This document shows positions 33,450 to 46,062 of a DNA stretch of 64,000 bases, in pieces (position 1 is the stretch's first letter; each line of letters starts with the position of its first letter). The notes under the pieces were generated by a model. That model had not been told where the DNA came from. It saw nothing but the letters and a program-made list of their open reading frames with translations, and did not search any database. The stretch comes from Sphaerosporella brunnea (Eukaryota; Ascomycota; Pezizomycetes; Pezizales; Pyronemataceae). The DNA lies in NCBI GenBank assembly GCA_008704415.1, contig VXIS01000220.1, positions 1 through 64,000 of the forward strand. Direction: 5' to 3'. The position numbers and the translations under genes are program-made.

Positions 33450-36400
33450 GGAGTGGGTCCTAAGAGAGAGAGAGAGAGGATTTATTGAAAAGGATGTGCT
33501 AGCTCACACGACCGTCCGAGTCCGTCTGCTCGACGCCGTGGCAAATACGTTTGCTGAATCCTCGAACCTCTAGCTCGCTCATACACGTCCAAGCAAAAGT
33601 TGCCCATTGCGCATTTGTGCTTATAACATCTCACTGCTCCAGCCAAAATGCTAACCCCTACGCGGTAAAGCACACAGGATTTACAAGTACTTTACATACA
33701 AGGGGTATCTTTCCTCAATGCTTTGCGGTTGTGTAATGGCGGTAACTACTCAAGTCGGTCTTTACGGCGCGAAATTTGTAATGGCATATCCAATACAAGT
33801 ACCTGCTTGAGTACCTGCGTAACTCTAGATTTCACCCCTAGGAGTCCTTAAATAAAAGCGGGGTCCCTTTTTACACACCCGATGCTGCCAAATTCCGACG
33901 TAACCAGCTGTTACTGATCTAGGCATAATAACCGTGCCAGTGAGGAATGACATGGGGATTACGAACATGAGCACTGGGAAAGCTTTTTTTTTACTGTCTA
34001 GACAGCTCTTCTATGGGTTGCAAAATATAAGCGTAAAATGCGCATTGCCTGGCCTGAAAATGTCAGCTGCCAAACGGCGGCGATGTCGGGAAGGGGGAAG
34101 TGCGTGGGTGGCCTACTATCAAAGTGGTTATTAGGTTAGAAGCCTTAACTGAGCTCATTTGTTATTCACACATATGTAGCATCATAAGTTTTGATACAAA
34201 ATAACTCAATTCTATCTATTAAAAACAAACATGAAGTTGCTCCTGCCAGTTCAGATGCGGCAGGGGCTATCGATTTCACCGCATGGTTACTTCAAGTTCA
34301 AACCCCTCTTGTTCTGCTCCTTTTCCTTATTTCTCGCAATAAAAACCTGATCCAACCACCATAGATGGTCAAACCTAAACCCCAAGTGGGGACTGCATAA
34401 TTGCCCGGGTCCGTCTCCCTGGAGATGTATGGTGATGAGGGGAATAGTCGTTGATCAGGACGCCGCTGAGGCAGTGCGGTCCCAGTGGTCCCTGTGGGAG
34501 TGGGTGGGTAATACCAAACCACACCCAGACCCAACCCCAATACGCCGTACTCCGTCGATTTCTTCCCGCTCCAGGAAATGTCGTAGAAACCCTACCTTGG
34601 GTTTAGCGGACTGGGGAGGCTATCTATATCGGAGGGATATGGTGGAGCAAGCTCCAGCAGCGACAGCTTTTTTAGTGAGGTAGCTTTCGTGACAGCGAAA
34701 CATGTTAATTCATCCAGCAGCCAATCGGGCAGTTCTTGCCATCCATTTTTATCGACCTCGATCTCGAATGGGTTGGTCTTGTCCGCGGGAGGACCCGGCC
34801 GGTGCGAGGGTGCGCGAGAGGAAGTGCGTATCGCCAGCATACGCTGGTTTCGATGGTCGACGTGCTGGCAGGTAAGGAGTATCGCGTGGTCTTGCTGGCG
34901 AGCAGAGCAGATACTCGTCAAACCCAGAAAAAAAAAGTACCTGTTTGAAGACTTGAGGTGTTCGCTGTAAAAGCGTGCGTCAAGCTCCGCAGTTCGTCTT
35001 GATGAGCTGCAGGGGGGTATGGTCCCAGTAGATCCTACTGTTATATGTCAGTGCCTGAGGGATGTGAGAACATCGGTAGATCTTACCAACTCAGGCGCCC
35101 TGATGGCAAACATCGACGCCAGCTTCATGGCAATCCACGAAAAAAAAACCTCATGTTCGATGTCGTGGGAGGACTTTCGCTCTCTGGTTGCGAACATCGA
35201 CTTCGTACTAGGTACTTAAGTACTTGGTACTTCTTAAGCAATCAGTGAGTCTGCTACGGAAACAGACTTTCGGCCACTTACCTGTACCGGACTAAGGCTG
35301 GAGAAAAACCTGGAGAAAATGGCCACCCCTCCTCGGTGTTGTAGAAGCCCATTCTGCCAATTAAGTTGCGGCGCAAGCCTCCGGAGGTAGTGTTCTCGGG
35401 ATCGCCGCGTCGGACCACCTTGCGCTTATATATAATTATTAGTGTCGGTGCCCAAGGAGTGTGCAAATGTGAGTGGATCATACCAACCGGCTCGCGCTCG
35501 CTGGTCCCTAACGTCAACTTGACGGGAGCAGGTGTGGGGTACCATCAGCCTGTCCCAGTGGACTCCCTCATCTCAATTGTATGCAACGCTTGTGGAGTAC
35601 AGTGATGATAACGATGCAGATCGTGAGGATGAGAGTGCTTTGGCGGCCGGGTGTCTCAAGGACAGCGCAGGGGAAAGGAGCAAGTGGGCAGACGCAACGC
35701 GTTATGCTTGAAGCACTTGTCCATTGGAGGGTATTGTGTCAGGGGTACTCATCGCAGTCCCGACGTCAGCCACGGCCCCATGAAGAGGGGCACTGAAATA
35801 CTCCTTTGAGCCCAGAAGAGCGAGATAGCAAAAATTCAAAGTGTCAACGGAACGCACCAACACCACTCGATGGTAAAAACCCAAGTTCCGCCAGGTAGGC
35901 TTCGCTCGAGGAAGGAAGATGCGCTCGAAGCCTTTCGCAAAGGAAGGAATCAAGGGAAGGACAGTCCGGTGCACACTGGCTGTCCGAAACAACAGAAAGT
36001 AGCGGGATAGCAGCGGAAAAACAAAGAACAAACAAACACAGTGTACTTATGGAAAAGTAACTGTAGACAAGTGTTGAGACCTGATGGCGATGAGGACGAC
36101 GAAGCCAGCAATGACAACATCTTCGCTACATCAAACCAATCCAAGTCAAGCGGGTATATATCTGTAAACTAATGGATATATTTGAGGCTATAGAAGCAGG
36201 AACAGGAGCGGGAGGAGTTGGGGGCGTTGGAGGAGTGCGGATGGCAACGAGGAAAGAAGGTCGAGAGTGGAAAAACCGCGGCTATTTATAGTCGAAGCGC
36301 AAAAGGCCGTAAGGCCCGGGTCGGCAGGGGGTGGCGGGCTCGCAACGAGCTGCTACAGGTGCTGAAGACCCCTCACAGGGTGCTTGTGTCCGGACAGCAA

Positions 36401-37107
36401 GCGCTGCAAGTTTAAAGAGGAATTGCGAGAGAAAGGCTGCTGCCTTCTCTTTGACGGCGAGCTCTGGATGCTCTCTGCACAGCCGTTGAGTTGCAGCTCT
36501 CCGCCGCTCTCTGCAGCTCGCTGTTGGCGTGGCGGGGAGCAATGTGGCCGCCACTCATATGGCGACGAACCACTTTCCCGCCAAAAGAAACTCCCTAAAA
36601 CGAAGTAAAGATCAAGCGCAACTATACCCCCGTAGACGCAGCGCTATTGCGTTAAATAGACGCGCTCTTGAAGGGCTCAAATCGAGTTTTCGAGTTTTTA
36701 TTTGCCCCGCCTTCTCCGAGCATCCGACGCCAGTCGACCACAACAACCAGCCAGCCCTTTGCCTTCACACCACGTCTCATATCGCTTTACCATGCAATGC
36801 GTTACTTCCGTAACGCACAGCGGCTCATAACCAGCAGTTCGTTCGCAAGAGCGTCAGGGCGCGGTGCACTTTCATCATGGCATGTCACTCGATATACCGT
36901 TGGAGCAATTTTCCCCACGGGAAGGGCTCAAATTAACGGAAAACCAAATCGCGTAAAAGAGTGCCGCAAAGTTAGAGAAAGAACTGCACAACGGCTGTCC
37001 ACGAATAAGACATCCTTGTACTGTCATAATACCTTCAACTACCACCTCCCCAATCGTACCCTTCCTCTCCTACCCATCACCCAAAGTCGGAAGTCACCCC
37101 TAAGTTG
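33450..37107. other. Gene-poor, repeat-rich region
   Basis: Part of the degenerate repeat cluster continues to about 35520. A minus-strand open stretch at 34921-34592 contains a credible peptide (NPFEIEVDKNGWQELPDW) but no recognised family. An ORF at 36797-37108 (MRYFRNAQRLITSSSFARA) has a mitochondrial-presequence-like start, without other support. Confidence 0.35.
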
Positions 37108-37775
37108 ATGGACATGGATCCCGGAAACACCCCCAAGCCCATGAATCTCAAGTTCGATCGAGCGCTCCTCGAACAAGACCAGCTGCTATCCGAACTCGCC
37201 CTTGATCAATTTTGAGCTCCTCTGGTGTTCCCTCCCACGGGTGATCATGGATTCGAAGACCTTGGTGCCTCCGGCGAGCTAGGAGCAAGTTATTCAAGAT
37301 CCCTTTGTTTGTAATCAGGTTTATTGTCTGTATGCGACCGCGAACGATCGTGACAGACCCACTATACGTCCCAGCCCCTGTCCTGTCCGCCCCCTCATTG
37401 ATGCTAGCTCATGGATCAACTGCGGCCACCCAACTACCATAAAGGAAAAGTGTAAAAGAGGTTCAAGATCCCTTTGAGGAAAAGGAGCTAACTGCTGACT
37501 CAGAGCTGTTTTGGGACATCGTGCTCCTCGGGTTGGCTCTGCTAGCCGTCGGCAAGATGATGTTGCGCGACCGTCAAGATTTGAGAATCGCGGATCATGG
37601 ACTTGAGGTTGTGGGATATTCACACGAGGCCATCAACCGTATGATTGCTCGGCACCAAGCGAAAAAAGCGAAAGACAGTTCTGAGGTTGGAGAGGGGACT
37701 TCTCAGACGTTTCCTGGTCCCATGTCCATGAGCATTGATTCGGCTCCCGAAAAGGTCAATACTGGGCATCAATAA
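37108..37775 (+). pseudogene. Hypothetical gene interrupted by a 154-bp insertion
   Basis: Coding-like sequence starts at MDMDPGNTPKPMNLKFD (37108) and, after the insertion, continues QDPFEEKELTADSE, LFWDIVLLGLALLAVGKMML (a possible single membrane segment) and HEAINRMIARHQAKKAKD to the stop at 37773-37775. An exon starting GAGCAAGTTATT after the AG at 37282-37283 would put both halves in frame once the insertion is removed. A stop follows LDQF near 37213, so either an intron lies there or the gene is dead. No known family. Confidence 0.4.
37308..37461 (+). mobile_element. 154-bp insertion with 15-bp target-site duplication
   Basis: Flanked by direct repeats ttcaagatccctttg (37293-37307 and 37462-37476). 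The core, gcgaccgcgaacgatc plus the next 50 bp, is also found in each palindrome arm (about 725-785 and 4602-4662). The right end is A-rich. A long TSD and an A-rich tail suggest a SINE or truncated LINE-type insertion. Confidence 0.65.
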
Positions 37776-37873
37776 AATTAGACTGGTCCAGAGAAACCGT
37801 CCCCGGCGCAGACTTGGAACAACCACCATGAACCACTGATCACGGACCTATCGTATTTTGCGCTAGATGAGTC

Positions 37874-38212
37874 CTAAAGACCGGCAATGGTAGAAGCGAT
37901 CAAGAACTCGAAGCTTGGCAGCACGCTTTTCTCACGTTCGAGCCGGAAGTAGTTGGAGATGGAGTCCGAGCTGGATGCGACAGCTTCAGGCCACGAATCC
38001 AGGGCAGAGAATTCGAATTCTGGGCGGAAACATGGGTGCAGCACAATGGTCGGCAGCCATTGCTGAATGCTGAGGAAACGTCGAGTGGGTGTTTGGCTGG
38101 AAAGATTAGTTGGAGGGCTTACAGGGAGGGAGTTCTTGGACTGGAGTATTGTTACATGGGACACAATAAAAGCCGGTCCAAGAAAACATAATAGCAGGAA
38201 GGGCTTCTCCAT
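37874..38212 (-). CDS. Hypothetical small protein with possible signal peptide
   Basis: 112-aa ORF starting MEKPFLLLCFLGPAFIVSHV, a hydrophobic N-terminus compatible with a secretion signal or anchor, followed by a polar Ser/Pro-rich body. Only two methionine/TATA hints support it (a tataaaat on the minus strand near 38380). No family recognised, so it may be chance. Confidence 0.3.
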   Translation of the reverse strand: MEKPFLLLCFLGPAFIVSHVTILQSKNSLPVSPPTNLSSQTPTRRFLSIQQWLPTIVLHPCFRPEFEFSALDSWPEAVASSSDSISNYFRLEREKSVLPSFEFLIASTIAGL

Positions 38213-39138
38213 GTAGTGTTCCAGATAGCCAGCCTGAATGGCCCTGACCTGCTTAAGGCGCTGGCCTATTGATCAGTCAGGCTGCGTAGGCTGGGTATTT
38301 GATGTTGAGTGCTTTTCGGTGACGCAACTTCAAAGCTTGTGTAGCCCAGACTTGAACGTGCACTGACCTTTGGGAAATTTTATAGTTGTAATAAACCGGC
38401 TATTTCATCAGCCCAAGCAACCGCAACCGGCTGGCGGACTCCTAAACACTGCCCGAACCCCCATGGTCCCTCTACCCCAATGTTCGCACCGACCACAATC
38501 CCTGCAACTCCGATATTTCCACAGGTACCACCGTTCGCCGCGACCTCGACAGTCCTGCCTTGGTTAGTCGGCTCGCCTGGATTTCGACCGCCATCGCCTT
38601 AAGCTCTCAACACCTAAGCCAGATGCAAGGTGCGCACCTGGGCCTCCACGAAGTTGAAGGCCTCACCGGAAGCTTGAACGTGTTGGAGCTGCTCCTGGGG
38701 CAACTCCTAATTTATGAACTGCAGGATTCGTGGAGTGCATGGGGAAAAGGGGTCGGATAAGAAAGTGTTGACAGTGGGATATCTTCTAGCATGAAAGAAA
38801 GAAAGAGAAGTTACTGCGCGCACAGAGCTGACCATTTCTCCGATTGCTGGTCTCAGGCATCCACCGTTAGAAACCTCCTTCCACCAGGACTTCGTATCGG
38901 TTGATTCCGATGGCTCTGGCAATACGGTGACGGACGGAATGACATTATCCTGGCCCCGGTCCCAGTGACGGTGGCTCGGGGAAATGCTACATTCTCAAAC
39001 ACCTGCTGTCCAAGCTCATATCGCTTGGGAACTTTGCTTTTGTAGACGCGTGGCTACAGAACCTGATGTCTCCAGGCTGAAAAGCAGACAGGATATAATC
39101 GAACACCTCTTGGGACGCAAGATTCAATCAACAGCACA

Positions 39139-39509
39139 AGGGGTATTCAATTTGGCTGAAAACGGCACCATATATGAGTACCAGAATATGGACGTCTACT
39201 TTTCATTTCAGGCACATAATATGTCTTTTGATTTATATGTCTTTTGATTTTAATGATGGTCCGGGATCAATAAAGCTCCAAATACCCCACCGATTATAGT
39301 CCTCCAGATAATTGCGGCTCAAATGCTAGCACTCACATCCACCGGAATCAGGCGGAAAACAAGCGACAAGAGGAAACAACTTTTACGGCGCATAATATGC
39401 CCAATTTTAGGCATCTTTTAGTGGGGGTATTCAACTACAACTACCTATTGTGCCATCACTAATCAGTGGCCCATATATGGTGCTGTTTTCAGCCAAGTTG
39501 AATACCCCT
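39139..39509. mobile_element. 371-bp element with 38-bp terminal inverted repeats
   Basis: Left TIR 39139-39176 and right TIR 39472-39509 match at 36 of 38 positions (starting aggggtattcaa and ending catatatg). A further partial copy of the terminus (gggggtattcaact) lies inside at 39424. No clear target duplication. MITE-like, non-coding. Confidence 0.7.
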
Positions 39510-40359
39510 ACTGTAATAACCAGGAAATTTTCTCGATACTCGAAAGTAGGGTGTGTAGGTGGCCCCGAGGTCCTTTCCAGACCTTCGTGGACCGTTGAGG
39601 ACATCAGTTGGAGTAGAGTTGATTCACTCATCCACTTATTTATTTATTATTCCTGCCGGCATGCAGCCCTTCGGCTATGGCCATACAGAGGTGAAAAGCC
39701 GCAGTACAAAGTGAAAGCAAACACACAGCATAGCCAACAGAGGGAACAAGGAAAATATTGCATGAAAAACAAAGAAAAACACGTCCAGCTTATCGTTCGG
39801 TGGCGGCCTGAACCTCTGGGCCTTTCCTTGGGTTCCGTCCTCGTTGGCAAGCCATCTGGTTCGCAGTCACTCAAAATGAGGGTGCCTCTTCCTCCGCCCT
39901 TCACCTTCACTCGTCCCCTTCCTCGTCATGCTCCTCCTCTCCTTTGTTCACCTGTCCCCATCCCACTCCTCTCTCCGCCTCCTTCTCTGAGTCTGTTCCA
40001 AGAAGCCATCGTCGAAAGGCTACATTGGTTTGCACTGTTGGAAACGGAAATTACATGAAGAACAGCGCACACCGGCGCGCCTCCTTGGTTTCTTTTTCTC
40101 CTATCTTTTCCTTCCGTCCGTCCGTCAGTTCCTTCCATCCGTCCGTCTGTTCCTTTCTCTTCCGATAGTTCTTTCCTTTCTTGCACACGCGCCTTTTGGC
40201 CGACTTATGTATATAAACACCCCGAAGCTCCCGCTCCGGGGAACTCAAGAGTGAACAATCGATCTTTTCTCTTAACATGCACCAGGAAGAGCTGCAGGGC
40301 ATTGAAGCCCTTGTAGACGTGGAGTAGTCCTTGCAGCTGGACTTTTTTTGATCATATTT

Positions 40360-40940
40360 TCGATACATCGAGAGCATCAGTCGTCTGGCACTTGCATATC
40401 GCGGGCATGCCAGGAGGAGGTGTCGGACAGTCTGTGTGCTTCAAATAGAGCAGATACACGCCGTGCTATCAATGCTGCTGGAGGGTATTCTGCCGAAGTA
40501 CTCGCGCAGGTAACCGTTTGATGTTCGACGCTGAGTGATCGTGGATACCGCTTGACAGCCGTTGGTCAGCTGGAACTTGTCGGGCCGGGCCTTGAAAAAA
40601 TCCAGAGTAGTTCGTGCCCTTGTCTGTTCTAGCCTCCCATGCTGTGCTCCAATCCTGCTTCATTTCCTCCCTCAATACACGTTTGAGGCAGGAGAGAGAA
40701 GTTGCTGCGTCCTTATACCTCGGTAAGCCCGCCGCCCTCTTGGCTAGGCGCTCTGCTTCTTCATTGCCCGCAATTTTCGTATGGCTGAACGATTACCTTG
40801 TGGGCGAATTCGTGCAGTTTGTCGCATGTTGCGGTTACCGCTAGTGCTACTGCTTGTCCAGGTGCTGGGTGCAGGCCCATGAGTCGTCGGATAGCCGTTT
40901 GGTTATCGGTGAAGACCCAAATAGTGCGTCCATACGACTA
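40360..40940 (-). pseudogene. LINE RNase H / C-terminal domain relic
   Basis: Minus-strand translation in changing frames gives VFTDNQTAIRRL, IAGNEEAERLAKRAAG (RNase H Asp-containing segments of non-LTR elements) and STQTVRHLLLACPRYASARR (the zinc-knuckle tail). At least one frameshift and stops are present, so it is dead. At 39655-39690 the ctatggccatacagaggtg motif resembles a LINE 3' UTR end. Confidence 0.65.
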
Positions 40941-42492
40941 GGGTTGATTCCGGCGGCGGCGGCGGCTCTGTCTGTCCTGTTCTGTTTTCTGTTTTTCTCT
41001 CTGTACCGGGAGGCTTCGGAGGTGCAGTAACAATTTCACGCGGTTTGAAGGGGCTTTCTTTTGTCTCTTTGGTCTGCAGCGAGGTTATATATCCGGTTAC
41101 TTGGAAGGAAGTCGCTTGAAACTACCTAGAGAAGGGTGATGTACACCGTGGATAAGAACGACGTGGGAACGGTGCTTCTTTGCTTCGGCCAGCTTCATAT
41201 GTTTTCCGACCCTGTTGGCAAGTAAACCACTTGGTCAAGAGGCTGGCCCCCTTAGCCAGGGAATGAGGCCACCTACATTGATCCGTGGCATGGCCCAGAC
41301 CGAAAGCACGCTCCTTGGTCAAAAGGTTGGACCAGTCGGCAAGTATCGACAAGACTTGATGAAGCGTCGCTCCGCCCCGGCAGCCTGAAAACCTATCCCG
41401 CCCAATTTCAGCCCAAACTCTGCGACCGCGGGATATCGAAAAGATTCTGGTGAGGAGTTCACTGCGGTTGCTGCTTTCTAAATAGACGGCTGTCAGAAAG
41501 TGTTGGCGTTTGTGCAGGCAACATAGGTTGATTGTGATGTGTAGTTGTGATATGTAACAGACAAGGAGGTGACAACCTCAAAGACCACGATAAATAGCGC
41601 CCATACCATATCATGTCAGGACGCATAGATATTCCAGCAGAAAGTGATCTTTCAAAGGAAGGAAAGAAACATATGCGGTTTCGGCATTATATTGGCTCAT
41701 ATGAGGTTCCTTAAGAAATACGGCTATCATGCTCGGTGCGCCCCTAAATTGGTGAAAAATCTTCGGTATCCCCAATTTTTTGTCAATGTAGCGTACCCCC
41801 AAGATCTCAGAGTGGTAGATAAGTAGACCTCGAGTGAATTTTATTGTCAAACTACCATCAAACGCCACCGCACTCGCACACATGGATGCACTCTACCAGA
41901 ATGTCGGCCAAAAACCCCGCAGAGCCTCATCCTCGCCAATAAATACCATCTTTCCCACCTTTCCTTCTTTTTTTTTCTCCTCAGAACAAGAAAAAAGAAC
42001 AAAGTGTAACTGTGCACGATAAGAGCAAATGGCATACTGCAGGGCCCCCGAAACGTGGAAGAAAGAGCAACCCGACGCGTGGCAGAGGTTTTTGTCCCCT
42101 TTGAGGGTTTTTCCTCTATAAAACATCACTCCTCTGGCCGATGGCGAGAGAGTGAGGTTTTTGACTCCTTGAAATGTAAACACGCCCCCCCCCCGCTGCC
42201 TCATGCGACAAGCTTCTCCAATGATACTTCGCATGATTCTTCAGCATGCACCACCGCGCCGCAAGGTGAGCGTGATCCTCACTGTTAGTAGCCTAACTAT
42301 CCTAGAAATAGCTATATCTTAAGTTTGCAAGGCGGAGAGGCTCTGGCTTCGGATCCTCAACATCTCTATAGCCGACCCCTAAGCAGCACTGCCGACGCCG
42401 CGACGGACCGCCCATCAGATGGGGGCCATATGGATTTGGTTCCATGAACTACTTGACTTCCCCGGTATGCGTATCCTGCGGCACCAGCTCAC

Positions 42493-42525
<33 letters not shown>

Positions 42526-45122
42526 GGGGGGTACCAAAGACTTTTCGGCAGTTTTGGGGTAACGTGTGCGAGGTGGAAGCGAGATATCAGGGCGAAGCGA
42601 GACGACACACCACCACAAAAAAAAATAAAAAAATCGCGATACAGACTCCCATCAACATGCAAAATGATCGCAAACCATGCATCTTCATATATGTGACTTC
42701 GCTTTCTGGCGTGCTGTAGCAGTTCATTGCTAGAGGCCGGTCAGGTAGCCTCCTCAAGGCCATTACGGGCATCGGGCGTATCCAGGACGACAGAGGGCAC
42801 ACGGGTTGGATGGAGACGGGCTTGAGCAGCCTTGTCCTTTGAACTGGAGCCAGGCGCTCAGTCAGGCTCTCTGGGGTGCCTCAAGGCCGCCATAGGGCGA
42901 GATGACAGTGCTGTTGGCGCAGTCGAGAGGGGTTTCCGGCTGGGGAGGCACTAGGAGCTCAAATCGGATCTGAGTTGTACGAGGAGTTATTGAGACAGCT
43001 GGAAGGCGTCGGTAGTGTTGGGGGGGCGGCATTTGGGGTTTGTTCCGGTGCTTTCATCCTTTCATCCCCCGCGCCGCTAAGGCCTCCGCACCTGTGATTA
43101 CCATGCTTTACTGACCACCCACGTAGCTTCCTTCACATCATTTGCCACCTTGATCTCCTCTGTCAACCGCTGCATCTCAATGTTAACGATGTTATTGTTG
43201 GTGGGGCTGTATTCCCCAGCGAGAGAGAAGCGAAGGATGAGGTTGCGGATTTCCCCTTTAAAAGCAGTTTTGACAACATTCAGTGCTGATGTGGGTTTAA
43301 GTCCTCAGCTGGATATTGGTGTAGGGTGTTCTGGCCAGAGGGATGGACTTAACGGCAGGTGGGATGGTATGGTGGCTGTGCTTTGGGTGAGAACTTCCTT
43401 TCCATAACCGCTCGGCAGTTTCTATCTGAGCAGGGGGGTGGTAGCAGCTCCCTTGCTGTACTCGTGGTGTCTCTCTTTACCGGCATTTCTGCGCAGAGCA
43501 AACGGTCCCGAGTTGATGTTGGGTCTGACTCTCTCTGGTCGACGTCTTGCTGGTTACACATATCCAGCGGCGGGGATATTGTCGTCTCGGATGGATCTTA
43601 CAGCCGATCACACACGTTTGGAAGTCTGCAGCCGTTTTGAAAGGAAAGGTTGAGGGAAGAGACGGGACTGGTGCTCTACAAGAGGCAGACCGAACACCGG
43701 GGTGTAGATATGTACGGGATTGGCTCGCGATAGTGGTGGCGGTTGTATGACATCGGTCGACGCAACGCAACACCAACTACCACCGCCACCCAAGATGCTG
43801 GGGCGGCGCGATACGAAGGCCGAGAAGGACGGCGATCGTGAGGAGAGAGAAGCTCCAAAACGCTAGCGCTTTGAAAAAGGATCTCCATAAGATAAAGATG
43901 AAGCTGTCCGAACGCCCCCTAGTCCGTTGTTGGCCTGCTTGCAGGTGCCCCTCTTTTTTTTTTTTTTTTTTTTTTTTTCGCTTTGGTGGTAATCACTCGT
44001 TCGGTGGGAGTAGACCACTCACTCACTCACTCACTATGCTACTGCAAGTTTTGGGATTCTCAACCTGTTATATGGGGCTTTGTTCAATAGGATGCAGTCG
44101 GTGATCGGGAAGGAATGAATGTGTGATTGTTTATGCCACTGAATCCTCCAGCAACCGCGAAAACTCAAAACACCTGGCCACCTTATGAAAAAGAATCGGA
44201 TGAAAAAAAAAAAAAAAAAAAAAAAAAACCCAACGAAACAGATGCCAAAACATCCAAACTACTATTTGCCGCTACTCTTGAGGTTGGCGAGCTAGCTAGC
44301 ACCTTCTCTGTGCTGTGCAAGATAGACATCAGCCTCGCGATTGAATAGAAGAAAGAGTCGCTGCAGTTTTGCTTACCGTCGATCGATTCGATGATGGCTG
44401 TATTTATGTTCTCGGGAAGAGATATCAACAAGGTCCCCATGCTTTCGGACTCTTAGTTCCCAAAGTTTTCTGACTCTTAGTTTTCCTAAAGAGCCCGTCG
44501 ACGCTCGGTTGCGTCCTTCGTTGTGCACCATGGGAAGGTGCGGGGGCGGCCAGTGAATTTATAGTTGAACTAAGGTGGCATCGCGGTCGCCGCTTTGTCG
44601 CCGTCGTCGCAAGTCAGCTCAAAGTGCTCGGCCAGGTGCCACTTGGAGTCGGCTGCCGAGGAGTCGCGGGGATCGATTGTGCATGCTTGTCAGAGATGCT
44701 TGGTTTGGAGCGTCATGAAAAAAACCCTCTTAAGGCTTTGTCGGTTTTTGCCTGTTGCCGGTGCTGCTGCATACCTTGGGGTAGTCACGAGCGTGTCGAC
44801 TTGGAAGCTGGAAATGGGGCGCGGCGGCGTGCGGCCAGTTGCCTCACTGCGCATCACTCGGTCCGTCTGCACATTTCGCAAACCTGAACGCGAGTGAGTG
44901 AGTGAGTGAATTGGTGAATCTCGAGCTCTTGCAGGTGGAGATGATCTCCTGCAGCTCTAACAGCCACAAGTGGCGGATAATAACTTTATCGAGAGTTTTT
45001 ACGCCACCGCCCACCGCTGGAAGGCTTTGTTGGACATGGAGTGTCACTCCATCATGGAGTGTCACTCTACAAGGGATCCGAGTATGAACCGACACATCTT
45101 TAGGGTTACCGCATAAACTCGC
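40941..45122. other. Gene-poor region with long homopolymers
   Basis: No gene recognised. Long runs: T30 at 42495-42524, T25 at 43954-43978, A26 at 44203-44228. They may be tails of retroposed sequences but no flanking duplications were found by eye. Confidence 0.4.
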
Positions 45123-45220
45123 AAGCAAGAGACTGGGCTAAGTCACTGCGCCATGTAGGCTTAGTCACTTTGCCACATGGCGCAGTGACTTAGCCAGTGA
45201 CGTAGCCCAGTCTCTTGCTT
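45123..45220. repeat. 98-bp hairpin-forming inverted repeat
   Basis: Outer arms aagcaagagactgggcta (45123-45140) and tagcccagtctcttgctt (45203-45220); inner arms of 19 bp at 45138-45156 and 45175-45193. The right arm has an extra 9-bp bulge. Could be a miniature foldback element. Confidence 0.85.
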
Positions 45221-46062
45221 CTGAGGTAGATAGTACAAAAGTCTTGGTGATTGCACTGCGGAAACCACAATTTGCACAACCACGACAGCGTCTTCTGATT
45301 GAGAGCCACCAAAAAAAATCCAGCTCATTCGCTACTATGCGGACTATTTTTATAGCCAGTATCAAGCCCTTCAACTGTTTGTTGTTGTACGCTGGCTCGC
45401 TTAAAACGGCTCCATAATTCCTGTAGCTCAATATCAAGCAAATGTCATGTTCAAAACTTTTCAAAAACGGCTTCTGTAGAGCAATAATACATCTACCAAG
45501 CTGGCAATTTTTTAAAACTGAACCCTATTGAAATAGACTCAATTGGTGGACTGCGGTTTTCTTGGGGACGTGAAAACTGAGAAATGCAGCATCCCTGCCA
45601 TGAGGAGATTAACCGCTGATTTGGTGACGATATTTGAAGCACTTGGGGGTGTCTGAAAATTTTGAAACATTTTTTACAAGATCTTTTACATATGAAGTGT
45701 TAGATATGAGAGTCTTGAGGTCAGCAAGCAAGAACCGGTTTTTTCTTGTGTTGAGCAGAAAGCGCGCATTTTCGCCCACTTTTGGCGCGGTTTGACAGAA
45801 TCATCAAGACTTTTGTCTAGGAACTGTAGTTAGATTAAGGTTTGGAGCTAGCGTCGGTTCTGCACCTTAAGTGCAGAACCGAGCGTCTAAGCTCCGTCCG
45901 TACCTTTAATACATACCTCTTCTACCCACATCTTAGTGACGCTGCGTATAAACTTGCTGTCAACAGGCTTGACATTCAGACTCACCCTGTTTCCCCGCTC
46001 TTCTCCTCCTACACCTTCCACTCATCCCCCCTCCCCCCCAAACTCCACCTTCGCCTCCAAAC

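Larger units (their letters stand above)
28860..35520. repeat. Cluster of degenerate dispersed repeats
   Basis: Three short motifs recur in diverged form. Motif 1 (gttgatcagratgtcgccgagg-like): about 28898, 30670, 30999, 34450. Motif 2 (ctggttccgaacgtcgac-like): about 30158, 30752, 31162, 33332, 34845, 35178, 35500. Motif 3 (gctttcggccgattacctg-like): about 28055, 30215, 30490, 31230, 35267. Motifs 1, 2 and 3 are mostly in the same order, suggesting several decayed copies of one larger unit. No copy has an intact ORF. An 85-110 bp block is shared by 33295-33400 and 34805-34920. I infer the remains of an amplified gene or element. Confidence 0.5.
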
